Positions 10,517 to 20,714 of a DNA stretch of 52,136 nucleotides are shown here, piece after piece; position 1 is the stretch's first letter, and the number at the start of each line of letters is the position of its first letter. Source of the stretch: Fonticula-like sp. SCN 57-25 (Eukaryota > Nucleariida > Rotosphaerida); NCBI GenBank assembly GCA_001724245.1, contig MEDX01000013.1, forward strand, positions 1-52,136, given 5' to 3'. The position numbers were made by a program, and so were the translations under genes. The notes beneath the pieces were generated by a model. It was not told the origin of the DNA. It worked only from the letters and a program-made list of their open reading frames with translations, and ran no database searches.

Positions 10517-12250
10517 TTAATCGGCCTTGTCGCCGCTGGCCGTCGCCAAGAGCCCCTTGAGGATGTTGAGCTGCGCCGTCGCCCACCGCGCAACCGATCT
10601 GCGCCACGAGGCCTCGCCATCCTTTTCTCGCTTCTCCTTTCCGTCACCCTCCTCATCCTCATTCTCGCCCACGGCGCGCTCGGGCGGCGCCGGCAGCGCC
10701 TGCAGCACCGCGCGGTACTCTTCAAAGTACGTTTTGATGACTGTTTGCTTTTGGAAAAAGTCGTACCCCGGCCCGCCCGCGCGCTTCCACGCGTTCATCC
10801 AGCCGAGCATCCTCGTGGCGCCGACGAGCTGCCGCGCGTCCTCGACCGACGACCAGATCGACTCTGGCGGACCCGTGACGGTCGCAGCGGCGGTGCGCAT
10901 GACGTCGCGCACGAGCAGCGCGGCCGTGTTAAAGTGCGCCTTTCTGTCGATCCCCGCCGCGTCGGCGCCGGGCATGGTCGCCGCGAGCAGAGCCCACATG
11001 GCGTGCTGCGGAGCGTCGTCGGCCCGCGTGAGAAGCAGGGCAAGGTCGAGCAGGCCGGGGATGCGCGCGCAGTACTCGAGCAGGCGCGGCAGTGCAACAG
11101 CACCCGTGAGAAGGGCCTGAAGGGCGTCGAGGCGCGACCGCGCAGGGGCGGCATTGTCAAACACAACCGACAGCAGACGCTTGGCCGCCGCCACCCCGCG
11201 GTCCGCCGCAGCCGCCGACGTCGCCGACGTGCACGCCATGCACGTGAGGCCAAACACGGCAGGCCCGCCGGTCGAAGCGTGAAAGTGGCTCTCGGGGAGC
11301 TCGCAAATAAGCGCGAAAATGTCGGCGTGCTGTGCAGCGAGGAGGCGACGCGAGACGCTCGGCGAGTCAATCCGACGAAGCCGGACGAGAATTGCAGTGT
11401 GGATTGCGTCCACGTGGTCGGAAGGGAGCGACGCACGGGCGGCCCCTGCTATCCGCAGCGCCGACGCAAGGGCAGCGGCTCCCGTGTCGGGCTGCGACAG
11501 GCATCCGAGAAGGATCGACGTGTACTTTAGCGTGATCTCGCCGCGCGTCGACTCGGAGAGGTGCGCGTGCTCGCACGCCGCGAGTGCCACGCGGGCGGCG
11601 AGATCAACGTCAGCGGCCTGCGCGCCGTTTAAGAGGACAAGTGAGTAGGCGTCGGTGGCGGCACGGTGGTGCAGGACGCTTAACAGATCGTCCAGCTTGG
11701 CGGAAAGAAGCTGCCACGAGGCGGACCGGTCGTCCTTTGCAGCCTGCAGCGCAAGAGGAAGCGCAGGCTCGTCAGAAGGCACAGGCGGAGGCGAATCGTC
11801 CATCGACTCGAACACAAAGTCGTCGTCATCTTCCTCGGCAGCAAGCGTCAGCTCCTCCATCGCGGCATCAAGGTCGGTCGCCTCCTCGACATTGTCATTA
11901 TGGTCGACCTCGGGCTCCTCGACCGCCTCAACGTAGTACGCAAGTGCGTCTGCCGCGTCAGCCAGCGGGAGGCCAAGCAGCGAAAGCATCCACTTTCCTT
12001 TGAGGGCCCACAGCGCCCGCATGCTCGCTGATCCCTGCTCGGCGGCCGCCTGGCTCGGCGCCTCATCGCCGATCCCCCGCCGCGCGGCATAGTCGAGCCC
12101 CGCCACGCTCCTCCTCGACAGCGGCAGCGCCTTTGCCTGCTCATCGAGCGCGCGCTCGAGCGCCGCAAGGTCGTCGTCCTCGACCATCGGCATGTCGAAC
12201 GCGAGGAGCCGCAGCACCTCGCCCGGCGCCATCGCTCGCCGCCCTGCCAT
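10517..12250 (-). CDS. Unidentified alpha-helical protein, 577 residues
   Basis: I do not recognise this protein. It is a single uninterrupted exon from the ATG at 12250. The frame stays open upstream only because it is antisense to the next gene, so I do not extend it. The N-terminal third has acidic runs (EEATDLDAAMEEL, EEDDDDFVFESMDDSPPP). The remainder is a long array of Leu/Ala-rich helices resembling an armadillo/HEAT-type solenoid. The C-terminus is highly charged (ENEDEEGDGKEKREKDGE) followed by a Trp-containing helix. There are no membrane segments or catalytic motifs. It shares a 241-bp divergent promoter with the Ras-domain gene, carrying two copies of an AACGCTGACTGT element. Confidence 0.7.
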   Translation of the reverse strand: MAGRRAMAPGEVLRLLAFDMPMVEDDDLAALERALDEQAKALPLSRRSVAGLDYAARRGIGDEAPSQAAAEQGSASMRALWALKGKWMLSLLGLPLADAADALAYYVEAVEEPEVDHNDNVEEATDLDAAMEELTLAAEEDDDDFVFESMDDSPPPVPSDEPALPLALQAAKDDRSASWQLLSAKLDDLLSVLHHRAATDAYSLVLLNGAQAADVDLAARVALAACEHAHLSESTRGEITLKYTSILLGCLSQPDTGAAALASALRIAGAARASLPSDHVDAIHTAILVRLRRIDSPSVSRRLLAAQHADIFALICELPESHFHASTGGPAVFGLTCMACTSATSAAAADRGVAAAKRLLSVVFDNAAPARSRLDALQALLTGAVALPRLLEYCARIPGLLDLALLLTRADDAPQHAMWALLAATMPGADAAGIDRKAHFNTAALLVRDVMRTAAATVTGPPESIWSSVEDARQLVGATRMLGWMNAWKRAGGPGYDFFQKQTVIKTYFEEYRAVLQALPAPPERAVGENEDEEGDGKEKREKDGEASWRRSVARWATAQLNILKGLLATASGDKAD

Positions 12251-12271
12251 CGTCCTCGACGGTATTGATGA

Positions 12272-12331
12272 CGGTAACGCTGACTGTGCATTACGATGAG
12301 ATTGTGTGGTCGTGACCGTAACGCTGACTGT
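12272..12331. promoter_or_regulatory. Duplicated CSGTAACGCTGACTGT promoter element
   Basis: The 16-mer occurs at 12272-12287 and 12316-12331 with one mismatch (CGG versus CCG at its start), 44 bp apart. Both copies lie in the divergent gap between the helical-protein gene (start 12250) and the Ras-domain gene (start 12492). Its core CCGTAACG recurs, as CGTTACGG, upstream of TECR and between SEL1L and LAS1. Confidence 0.5.
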
Positions 12332-12491
12332 TCGTTTCAGCTGAGATTTTGGGGCGCTGATTGGTTGCGTGGCTGCATTCCTCCCGCGTGTGTGGCACGC
12401 ACAGAAGTCGGGAAGCCGACCAGAGGCGATTTCAAGGGGCGCGAGCCGGCGAGCATCGTCTTTGCAGAGTGCTACGTTTTCGAGCCTGCCG

Positions 12492-14994
12492 ATGTCGTCC
12501 AGTAGCCCGGATATCAAGGAGCATGTGCGCCAATTTGCCCAGGCTGTGAGCGGCGTGAATCGGCTGATCCAGGTACGCATCACTTCGTCTCCCCCTTTTT
12601 GTGTCCCTGAACGTTGTAAAACAGCCTGGCACGGCCATCACCAAGGACCTTGTGCAGGAATCGAAATCCATGCTTGGAGACTTGCAGCGCCACATTGACG
12701 CGATTTCCAGCAGTGTTGCTAGCGCGTCCGAGATCACCTCGGCGCATCAGCAGCTGCAGTCGCATGTGGTTACCGTGATGCAGCGCATCCGCGCCAGCAC
12801 GCCTCAGTTTGTCTCTGAAGAGGAAGTCTCGCATCTTCGCCTTGTCATTGTCACGCTGAGTGGCGCCGTCAAGGCCTGCTGCGTCACCGGCCTCGTACGC
12901 CGCATGCCGCAGATGATTATGTTACTGACAGCTATTTATAGAATGATGGTCAACGCGCGTCGATCCTCCGCCGCCTGAGCACGAGCATCTTGTCGTCCCA
13001 GGCCAAGTCCACTTCGCCGACGTCCACCTTGGCCCCCGCGCCGCTCACCGTCCTTGAAGAGGAGGGCGACGACGAGTACACGCTCAAGCTGAAACGCACC
13101 GGCTTTGAGCACCGCAGCGCCAACGGCAGCATCGTGCACCTCACGGCCGAGGCGCTGCCGCCGTCGCTCGACCTGAGCAACCTCGCCGAAATTTTCCAGC
13201 GCTTCGAGATGGGCAACCAGAGCGGCGGCGCCGCTTCAAACCTGCACCGCTCGGCCCCGTCGCTGAACGACCCAAGCGCTGCCGCACTCGCTCCCGAGCC
13301 GACGCCGACCACGACGCGCCGCGCGTCCTATTCGGCGGCGCAGGGCGCGCCGGCGGCGCCCATCAAGAAGCGCATCTCGTCGTCCAACCTCGCGTACGGC
13401 CCGCCGTCCATCAAGCGCGACGTGCCGCACGTCTCGTACAACCACGCGACGGTCACCACCGAAAAGATGCAGCAGGATTTCAAGTCGTACCTCCCGGCAT
13501 TTGCCCAGGCGTCGTCCAGCCTCACCATTTGGTTCTCGCGGCTCGCCGCCAAGCCAGAGTGCGCAAAACGCCGTCTTTTATTGTGATTTGTGCTGAATAT
13601 TATATTTGTTTTTTGTCAACAGGACGCTTGCGACTGTGCTTCCCGTTGGCAGAAACACGGTGCAAGAGCTGGTCGCGCAGGTGTCGGCGCTGTGCGCGCT
13701 GTCGCAGTCGTCGACCTTTTCGCTTGACGAGCTGTGCGCGTCGCTCATCGAAGAGTTCGAGGCGCTCGAGCGCAACGCCGAGACGGCCGACGCCGCGGTG
13801 GTCGCCGACGCGGTTGCGCGCATCCAAAAGATCACTTTCTTGCTAGCGGGCGGCATCAAGATGATGATTACGCTCAACGTGCTGCTCAAGCGCCAGTCGG
13901 TACGCCATGGCAATGGGAATGGAATGGTTGCTGATGATGAGTAGATCTTTCAGGGGTGGAAAAAGGAGCGCGCGAGGCTGCCGTCGATGCCCGACCAGAG
14001 CGTTAAAAAGGTCATCAGGCTCATGCTCGTCGGCAACCAATGTACGCACTCTTGTACAACGATCCATTACATGTACTATACAATGCTTGCCATCAGTATC
14101 AGAATGGGCATCAGTATCAGTATCAGTATCATTGTTGTCATTGTCATTGTCATTGTCAGTATCAGTGTCAGTATCAGTATCAGAATCAGAATCAGAATCA
14201 GTATCATTATCAGTATCAATGTCTTTTCAGTATCAGTTCCTCTTTCCTTTCTTTTCGCCTCTTTCCCTTTCTTGTTCCTCGCTCACTCTCCTCGCAGCCG
14301 CCGGCAAGACAAGTCTCATTCGCGCCTTTTGCAAGGCCCCCTTTGAGCCCGAAGGCGCCCCCACGCACGGCGTCGAACTCCGCGTCTACAAGGCCATGAT
14401 TGGCGACGAGCTCATGGAGCTCCAAATCCTCGACGCCACCGGCAACCCGCTGCTGCGCGGCTCGTACGACCCCTTTTACTCTGTCGTGGAAGGCGTTTTT
14501 ATCGTGTACGACGCGTCGGACGCGTCGGCGCCGGCCGAGGAGGCGCTCGACTCGTGGATGGCCGAAGTGGCGCCTTATTCGTTCCTGCAGCCGCTTATTG
14601 TGGGGAACAAGGCGGACACGGCGGAGCAGGTGGCGGCGGCGGACGAGAGGGGGAAGGCGATTATGGAGAGGTATGGCGTGCCGCATATTGCTGTGAGCTG
14701 CAAGGAAAATATCAACATTGACGAGGCATTCCTCATCCTGCTTCAGTACGTAAATTTGTTTATTGGCTCATTTTTGGCATGTTTTTGGCATGTTTTTGGG
14801 GATTTTATGGTTCTATTGGTACTTTTTTCTTCTTTTTTCCCACTTTTCCCCCTCTTCTACCATATCATAAAACTAACTATTTTTTCAGTAATGTGAATGA
14901 TAGCGGTATCATGGACGAGCACAAGGAAAGGGCCGCCCGCGCGGCCGACGAGACCACTCAGGTCGACAAGTACACGTTCGTGACGCGGTCATGA
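12492..14994 (+). CDS. Multi-domain protein with C-terminal Ras-like GTPase domain
   Basis: Seven exons (12492-12572, 12625-12894, 12942-13558, 13623-13899, 13954-14041, 14298-14745, 14889-14994) join in phase to 628 residues. Residues 1-120 form a helical bundle; about 150-260 is Ser/Pro-rich linker; 280-430 is helical again. Residues from about 436 form a small GTPase fold: P-loop GNQSAGKT (442-449), G4 NKAD (548-551) and a G5-like SCKEN. The G3 position reads DATG (490-493), without the usual Gln of Ras switch II, which suggests altered hydrolysis. There is no C-terminal prenylation motif (it ends TFVTRS). The P-loop codon is split by a 256-bp repeat-filled intron. Role unknown; plausibly signalling or cytoskeletal. 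Confidence 0.8.
14094..14240 (+). repeat. TATCAG hexanucleotide microsatellite within an intron
   Basis: About 20 imperfect units of TATCAG, with GAATCAG and ATTGTC variants, occupy the 256-bp intron 14042-14297 that interrupts the P-loop codon of the Ras-like domain. This is the longest simple repeat in the window and explains why the intron is five times longer than its neighbours. Confidence 0.8.
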
Positions 14995-15526
14995 CGCTCT
15001 TTACATCATCAACAACACACGAATTCACGCCATTTGCATCTGTCGAGCCGGGCCGCGCAGGACGCGCTCGCTCACCCTTCAATTGTCAATCCACTTTCAT
15101 CGCTGTCTTTTCATTACAACGTTCATCTATCTTTTCATTACAGCTTTCACTGTTGCCTTTTATACATACACACTGGTCTATCTCTGTCGCTCTTGTCGCT
15201 GTCTGTGCGTTTGCCCTACCTTATTCTCTCTGTTGTCTGCCATAGGACGCCCGGCACTAGACGCCGCCGGCCGCCGTGCGCGCCATCATATCAATACACA
15301 CGCCACGAGGTGAGCTGCTGCTGCTGTATTATTGCAGGGAAAGGGGGGTGGAAGAAGAGATAATGTTTACATATGCCCATATGCAGGGGCGGCCACAGTG
15401 ACGAAAATACATGAAAAAAACAGCCGTCCACCTCGAAAGAGCATGGAAAGCGTGTGTGCGATATAGGAAAAAGAACGAAAACAATCAACTGACAGCACTT
15501 CTAAAGGGACTTTTATCCACTTCTCC
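14995..15526. other. Intergenic region between convergent genes
   Basis: This 532-bp gap separates the 3' ends of the Ras-domain gene and the RasGEF gene. It holds pyrimidine-rich, lower-complexity sequence, including two TTTTCATTACA copies near 15111 and 15133. I see no gene or RNA in it; it presumably contains both 3' UTRs. Confidence 0.6.
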
Positions 15527-18500
15527 TTACTTGTTCTCCCTTGGCTCGCACTGGAGCGAGCACGCGTAGAGCTGGTTCTCGTCCTGCATGACCGCGGGCG
15601 CTTTCAAAAACTCCTTGATCATCTGCGACGACCTTGTGAGCTGGAAGCTGTACCGCGCCATCTGGTACACCTGCATGCGCAGCACGCGCTGAGCAACCAT
15701 GCGCAGCTTGCCCATATTGATGAGGTTTCCCTTGAACTTTTTCGGGTTTCCGTCGTTGAGGAAGGTGAGGTCGCGCAAAAAGAGGCCGATGAACGGCACG
15801 ATCGGCCCCGGCCGCGGCTCCTTGTCAATCTCGGCAATGATGGTGCGGTAGCGCCTGTAGTTGTAGGCCGACGCCATGAGCTCCTCCATCTGGTGCAGCG
15901 TGTCCACGTGCTTGGCGGCGACGAGCGACCACGTCTTCTTGAGGCGGCGCACCGACGCGTTGTTGAGGCCAGACAGGATCGCCATCATGCCGTTGAAATT
16001 TTTCAGCCGGTGGCTCTCCTTGAGCACCTTTACAAAGTTTTCCACGATAAGGGCGCGCTTCTTGACATTGGGCTGCTTGACAATCGTCGTGGCGGTGAAG
16101 AAGGACATGCGGTTGAACCACTCGATCATGTCGTTGAGGCGCTGCGACTGAGGCCCGTTGCCCTCCCACAGCCGCGACACAAACTCGACCGGAGCAATGG
16201 CTACAAACAGCGCGTGGTCGGCGAGCGCGAGCTGGCGCGCAAACTCGCGCGGCTCAAAGCGCGTAAACTCCATTGTGATTGGCTTGGGCGGCTCCTTGAT
16301 CGAGTTGACGAGCTCGGCGGCGCGCAGGGCCTCCTGGCGCTCCGACACGATGCGGCGGAGGCGCTCCGTCAGCGCCGCCATGGCAGTGCTCGAGCGCTCG
16401 GCAAAGTCGAGGAACTCCATGAGCACGGCGTACGCCTGCGCGTCGTTGGCAAAGTCGCTCCAGTAGTTGTCGATCCACTTTTTAACGACGCTGACCGTGC
16501 GAACCTGGATCACGGCCGCCCACTGGTTGTAGTAGGCGAGCTGCTCGGGCGTCGCACACGGCGGCGGCAGCACGTTGAAGCGGCCGAAAAGGCGCTCCAT
16601 GAGCGAGCTCGCGCTGATGACGTGGCGGTACGACAGCAGGAAAATGTCAATGTAGCTCGTGTCGGGGTGGCTCTCGTCGGCAAGGCGCGCAATAAGCATC
16701 TCGAGCGAGCCGGCGGTGATGTTGTACTCGTCAACGCGGCCGCTGTCGTCCATGTGGAACTGCACGATAATGTCTTCGTCGTCCTGCGCGAGCATCACGA
16801 CGCCGGGCGCAGCGCGCTCCTCGTCCTTGTCAAAGCCGTCATTCACGGCAAAGCGCTTCATTTCTTCCTCATTGAGCAGCTTGCCGTCCTTGGGCGGCGC
16901 GACGGGGCCTGCGGCGGGGTTGATGTTCTTCACCTGGTGCGGGAACAGGAACGACATGCGGTGCTTTACGGCCGCCGCCTGCGCCGCCTTGATCTCGGCG
17001 GGCGTCTCGAGCGGCTTGGTGTACACGGGGACCGGCTCGAGCACGCGCGGCGACGCGCTGGGAGCAGAAGCGTCGGTCGCCGGCGCGGGGCCAGTCTTCT
17101 TGAGATCCTCTGTCACGCGCTCGAGCGCAATGCTAAACTCTTGCTCGCTCTGCAGGCGCGCGTTGGCGATCTGCAGCGCCACGGGGTCAGCTTCCTCGAC
17201 CACCTTGCCCTTGATCGTCCGCCGCATCGGCATCAGCGACGCGCGGCGACGCGCGCCCAGCGAAAAGCCCTCGTCAACGTCGTCTTCGTCGTCAGAGTCG
17301 GACTCGGCGGCAGGGGCGGCGGCGGGGGCAGCGTCGGCCGCCGTGTCGTTGGCCGACGAGACCGGGCAGGTGGGCGCCGTAGGTGACGACGGCCCCGACG
17401 ACATGTGTGACGCGTGCGCGCGGCCCTCCTCGACCAGGTAATAGTCGCGCATGTTGTCCATGACGCGGATCCAGCGGTCGCGCTCGGCCGTGTCGTTGGC
17501 GCGCGCGCGCAGCACGCGGTCGCCCTGCTGGATGCGGAAGGCGTCGGGGCCCTCAGGAACATAATCGCAGCCCTCGAGGTCGATCTCGAGCAGCGACTCT
17601 TTCGAGACCTCGGACGAGTACGCGTTGAGGTAAAAGTCGTCGTCGAGGACGAAATAGAGGCGCGTCGGGACGGGGCCGTCGATGCGCGTGAGGAAGCCGC
17701 TGCGCGTGAAGCGGCTGTGCGAGTCGCTCGTTTCGGCCGACGCGTCGCTGCCTTCCCGCTGGTGCAGCGAGTGGTTCGACCCGCTACCCGAGTGAAGGTG
17801 CGAGTACATAGCGGCCGCCACGGCGACAGGCGACGCGACGTCCAGGGCGACCGACCGCCGGCGGCCGAGGATGCCAGCGTGAGCCGCATCGGGCGACCCG
17901 CGGGCGCCGGCGCGCGCGTCGCTCGAAAACGAGTCGGACGAGCTCAGCGACGAAGCAGAGCCAAAGGCGCCAGTCATACGCTTCATGCTGCCGCCAGACT
18001 GCGCACTCGCCGCAGCCTCCACCAAGTCGGTGCGCTCGGCGCTCAGCGAGCGGGCAAGCGAGCCGGTCGACGATGTACGCTGCAGAGACGGCATGCTCGT
18101 GTTGCGGACAGACTTGCGGCCAAACAGGGAAAAGCGCGCCTTGTTGAAGGAATGGTTCGCATCGCCGCCCATCTCGGACGCCTCACGGCGCACCTTGTCC
18201 TTGTCGTACGGCGGCGGGATCGCAAGCACGCGCTTCATCGACGCGTTGCGCACGTGCAGGTCGGGCAGCGAGGCCTCGACCGCGTCGCTCAGGTAGTCGG
18301 TCAGGCGAACCTTGAGCGTCATCACATTCGTAGGCTTGTCGAGGTCAACGCGCAGCGGCATCGCGCGAACATTAGGCTCGGACTCGAGGCCGTGCGCTGC
18401 AGCAAAGTCAGTAGGCTGTTTAAAGTACAAGGGCGGGCGTACCTTCGTCGAGCGAGTCGACGGCCATGGACTGTATGCTGCCCATGCTGGGGCGCAGGAT

Positions 18501-19194
18501 GGTGCTCCCCCAGCGCGGCATGGTCGACTTGCTGAGCGCGCGAATCCAGTTGTGCGCCGAGTCCTTGTCGGGCGCCACGAGAAAGTGCGCGCGGCCGTCG
18601 AGCATGTGGTACAGCTTGATGGCGCATTTTTCCTTGATCTCGTCCTCGGCGCTGCGCACCTTGAAGCCAAGAAGGGAAATGGCGCCGCGGGCGGTGCCGA
18701 ACTCATCGTTGAAGCAAAACAAAACGTCCTCGCGGATAACAAAGTAGCGCAGATGCCACGCATCATTCGCGTCACCGGCGTGGGCAAGCCAGCCTTCAAG
18801 CGAAGCGCCCACAACCTCTTTCGAATGGATATCGAGCACGGGCACGCGAGTAATCTGAATAGCAGCATTGCCCTTTTCCTACACGCGCCAGTTAGATATG
18901 CAGCGGCGCAACACACGGGCTGAGACGTACGACAGAAATGGTCCGCGACCGCTTGCGCGACCACGTCGAGCCATCCTTGAGCCGCGTGACGATCGTCTCG
19001 TCCTGCTCGGCCTCGAGCCACGACTCGCAGTCGTCCAGGTGGTTGGACCAGTGGTCCGTCTGGCACGAAATCTTGGTGCAATAGTGATTAATTAGGTGGC
19101 ATCCCGTGCATTCAAATGACAGCGTGGCCAGCTCCTTGCACGCATCGCAAAACGAAGGGGGCGGCGGCAGCGCGTCCACGGAAAAGGTGCTCAT
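15527..19194 (-). CDS. MYND-type zinc finger / PH / PH / RasGEF protein
   Basis: Predicted Ras-family guanine nucleotide exchange factor. Exons 19194-18931, 18878-18443 and 18396-15527 give 1189 residues (introns 52 and 46 bp). Residues 15-56 have MYND-like cysteine spacing: CDACK, CTGCH, YCTKISCQTDHW, H, C. A first PH domain lies at about 100-220 (SLEGWLAHAGDA to WIRALSK). A second PH domain lies around 460-560 (FLTRIDGPVPTRLYFVL to WIRVMDNM). Then come a RasGEF_N domain (ITAGSLEMLIARL) and the catalytic RasGEF domain with NFNGMMAILSGLNNASVRRLKKTW and PFIGLFLRDLTFLNDG. A Ser-rich linker separates the PH domains. The exchange core looks intact. It may act on a Ras-like GTPase such as the one encoded next door, but that is only proximity. 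Confidence 0.93.
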
Positions 19195-20714
19195 GGCGGC
19201 AGAAAACACCGCTAAACGGCTCTACAGCAGGTAGCGCACAAATACACACGAGCGCCTTGAATAAGCCGCTCTTTAAATCACCAAATGCCCTGTTCGAGCG
19301 CGGCTAAATCGCGTCAACAAAAACAAGAGCACCGCTAAAGTCAACCAGCCAAGGATCGCCCAGAACGCTCACTCGACGGCTTCCTGTAGGTCAAAGTTTA
19401 AACGAAAGCTCACACCCAAGCCTCGCGATCACTTGCCTCTAGCAATGAGACGCGCACAGCGCGTTCTCTTTCGTGATCGTCGGCCGGTCTAGCCCGCGCC
19501 CCGTTGACAGTACAACAAAAGGCAAAGGCCCGCCGACACAGATCAAATTTGACCACCTGATTGGATAATCGCTATCCACGTGGTCATTCAATGGAATGGG
19601 AATGCCGACATGCGGAGAGAAAGCAGCGGCTGCGCGGGACTGCGCGCGTTCGCTGTTGGCCGTGACGGGCAGTGCACGCGAGTAAATGTAATGGAGGGAG
19701 AATGTATATGATACAGTGGGGTCACTGTTTGATATCGTGGGCGTGTACCGGGATCATGTACCTGTGGGTTCTGGAATTTGGTATGACGACATATTACAGC
19801 ATATCAAGTGGGTGATCACTGGTCAGACTCAAGCACGTCCTTGAACTCAGCTATTCGACAGGCTGCATGTGCACACATAAATGTATATCGTGCTTTGGGC
19901 CTGTGGGGACGGGCGACTGGCGCATTGTGTTTCAAGTTCGTCGCAAATGGTGCAGGACGCTTATGTAAAGGAAAAAGGGCCAACAAGAATGTAAAAGTGT
20001 TCACTACATTTATAAAATGTATACAAGTATGCACTCGGCAAAGGCATTGTGAATGCCATGATATGCGTGGGCGCGAGGCGTGCGGCAAAGCCGGCACAGT
20101 CTCTCGAAAATGGCCCGAGACGCAAAGCCGCAAAAGGCAGCGGGCGCAGCAAGCGAGAGTCAGCTTGCGCGCCTCCTACACGGAGCGTCAACGACATTCA
20201 CTGTGCCTGGACATTAAAAGTCCCCTTGATGCAGACATGACTTGTCAACGCTAAAGCGCCGAACAAGCAGAAAATGGAATCTTACTGCATGGTTCTGGAA
20301 GCGTCCACGTTAGTACAAAGGCATCAAATGAAAAAGATATATAATAGAATATTGGCCAAGTGTCCACGCCGATGGCAGGGAGGTAACCCGCCATCGCCTC
20401 TTTGCTTGACCGTTTTACTCTTGCAAGGTCATGAAACTAGCATAGGCCACGGGGGCGCCCAGCCAGCGATTATTCTTGCGACAAAACGCCATCCCACACA
20501 AATAGCACCCACACACGCCCACATGCTCACTCCCTCCACGGCCTATCATACGCACCCTTTACCGCGGCAGAGTCCTCGAGAAGCACTCCCACGCGGTCTT
20601 TCTCGAGGGAAAGGAAAAAGTGGCGGTGCCGCGTGCAAGGCAGGCCTTATATACCTGGCCCGGGGGATACAAATCAGTCTACCCGCTGATCGTCGGTTTC
20701 AAACATACACAGAG
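19195..20714. other. 1.5-kb divergent intergenic region with hairpin-like elements
   Basis: This is the longest gene-free stretch, between the RasGEF and THOC1 start codons. The open frames in it are short and lack splice logic or family similarity. Visible structure includes an imperfect 35-nt inverted repeat at 19551-19585 (GACCAC...GGATA...TATCC...GTGGTC) that encloses CCACGTGG. A CCTCGAGAA/TTCTCGAGG inverted repeat lies at 20574-20608, and a TTATATAC box at 20647. An undetected ncRNA or lineage-specific gene cannot be excluded. Confidence 0.5.
20574..20654 (+). promoter_or_regulatory. Putative THOC1 promoter: inverted repeat plus TATA-like box
   Basis: A 9-bp perfect inverted repeat (CCTCGAGAA, 17-bp spacer, TTCTCGAGG) at 20574-20608 is followed by TTATATAC at 20647-20654, about 60-68 bp before the THOC1 ATG. 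It is the only TATA-like box at a plausible distance that stood out here; most other promoters in the window lack one. Confidence 0.35.

Noticed and set aside
12251-12583. Upstream extension of the helical-protein frame
   Set aside because: The extra 110 residues are antisense to the first exon of the Ras-domain gene and cover the divergent promoter; the ATG at 12250 is better.
15893-18535. Long plus-strand open frames (497 and 373 codons) opposite the RasGEF gene
   Set aside because: They are antisense shadows of a GC-rich coding exon, rich in Arg/Ala/Val, with no family similarity and no splice logic.
19808-20254. 148-codon frame in the 1.5-kb gap
   Set aside because: Composition unlike the genes here, no family similarity, no promoter or splice support.
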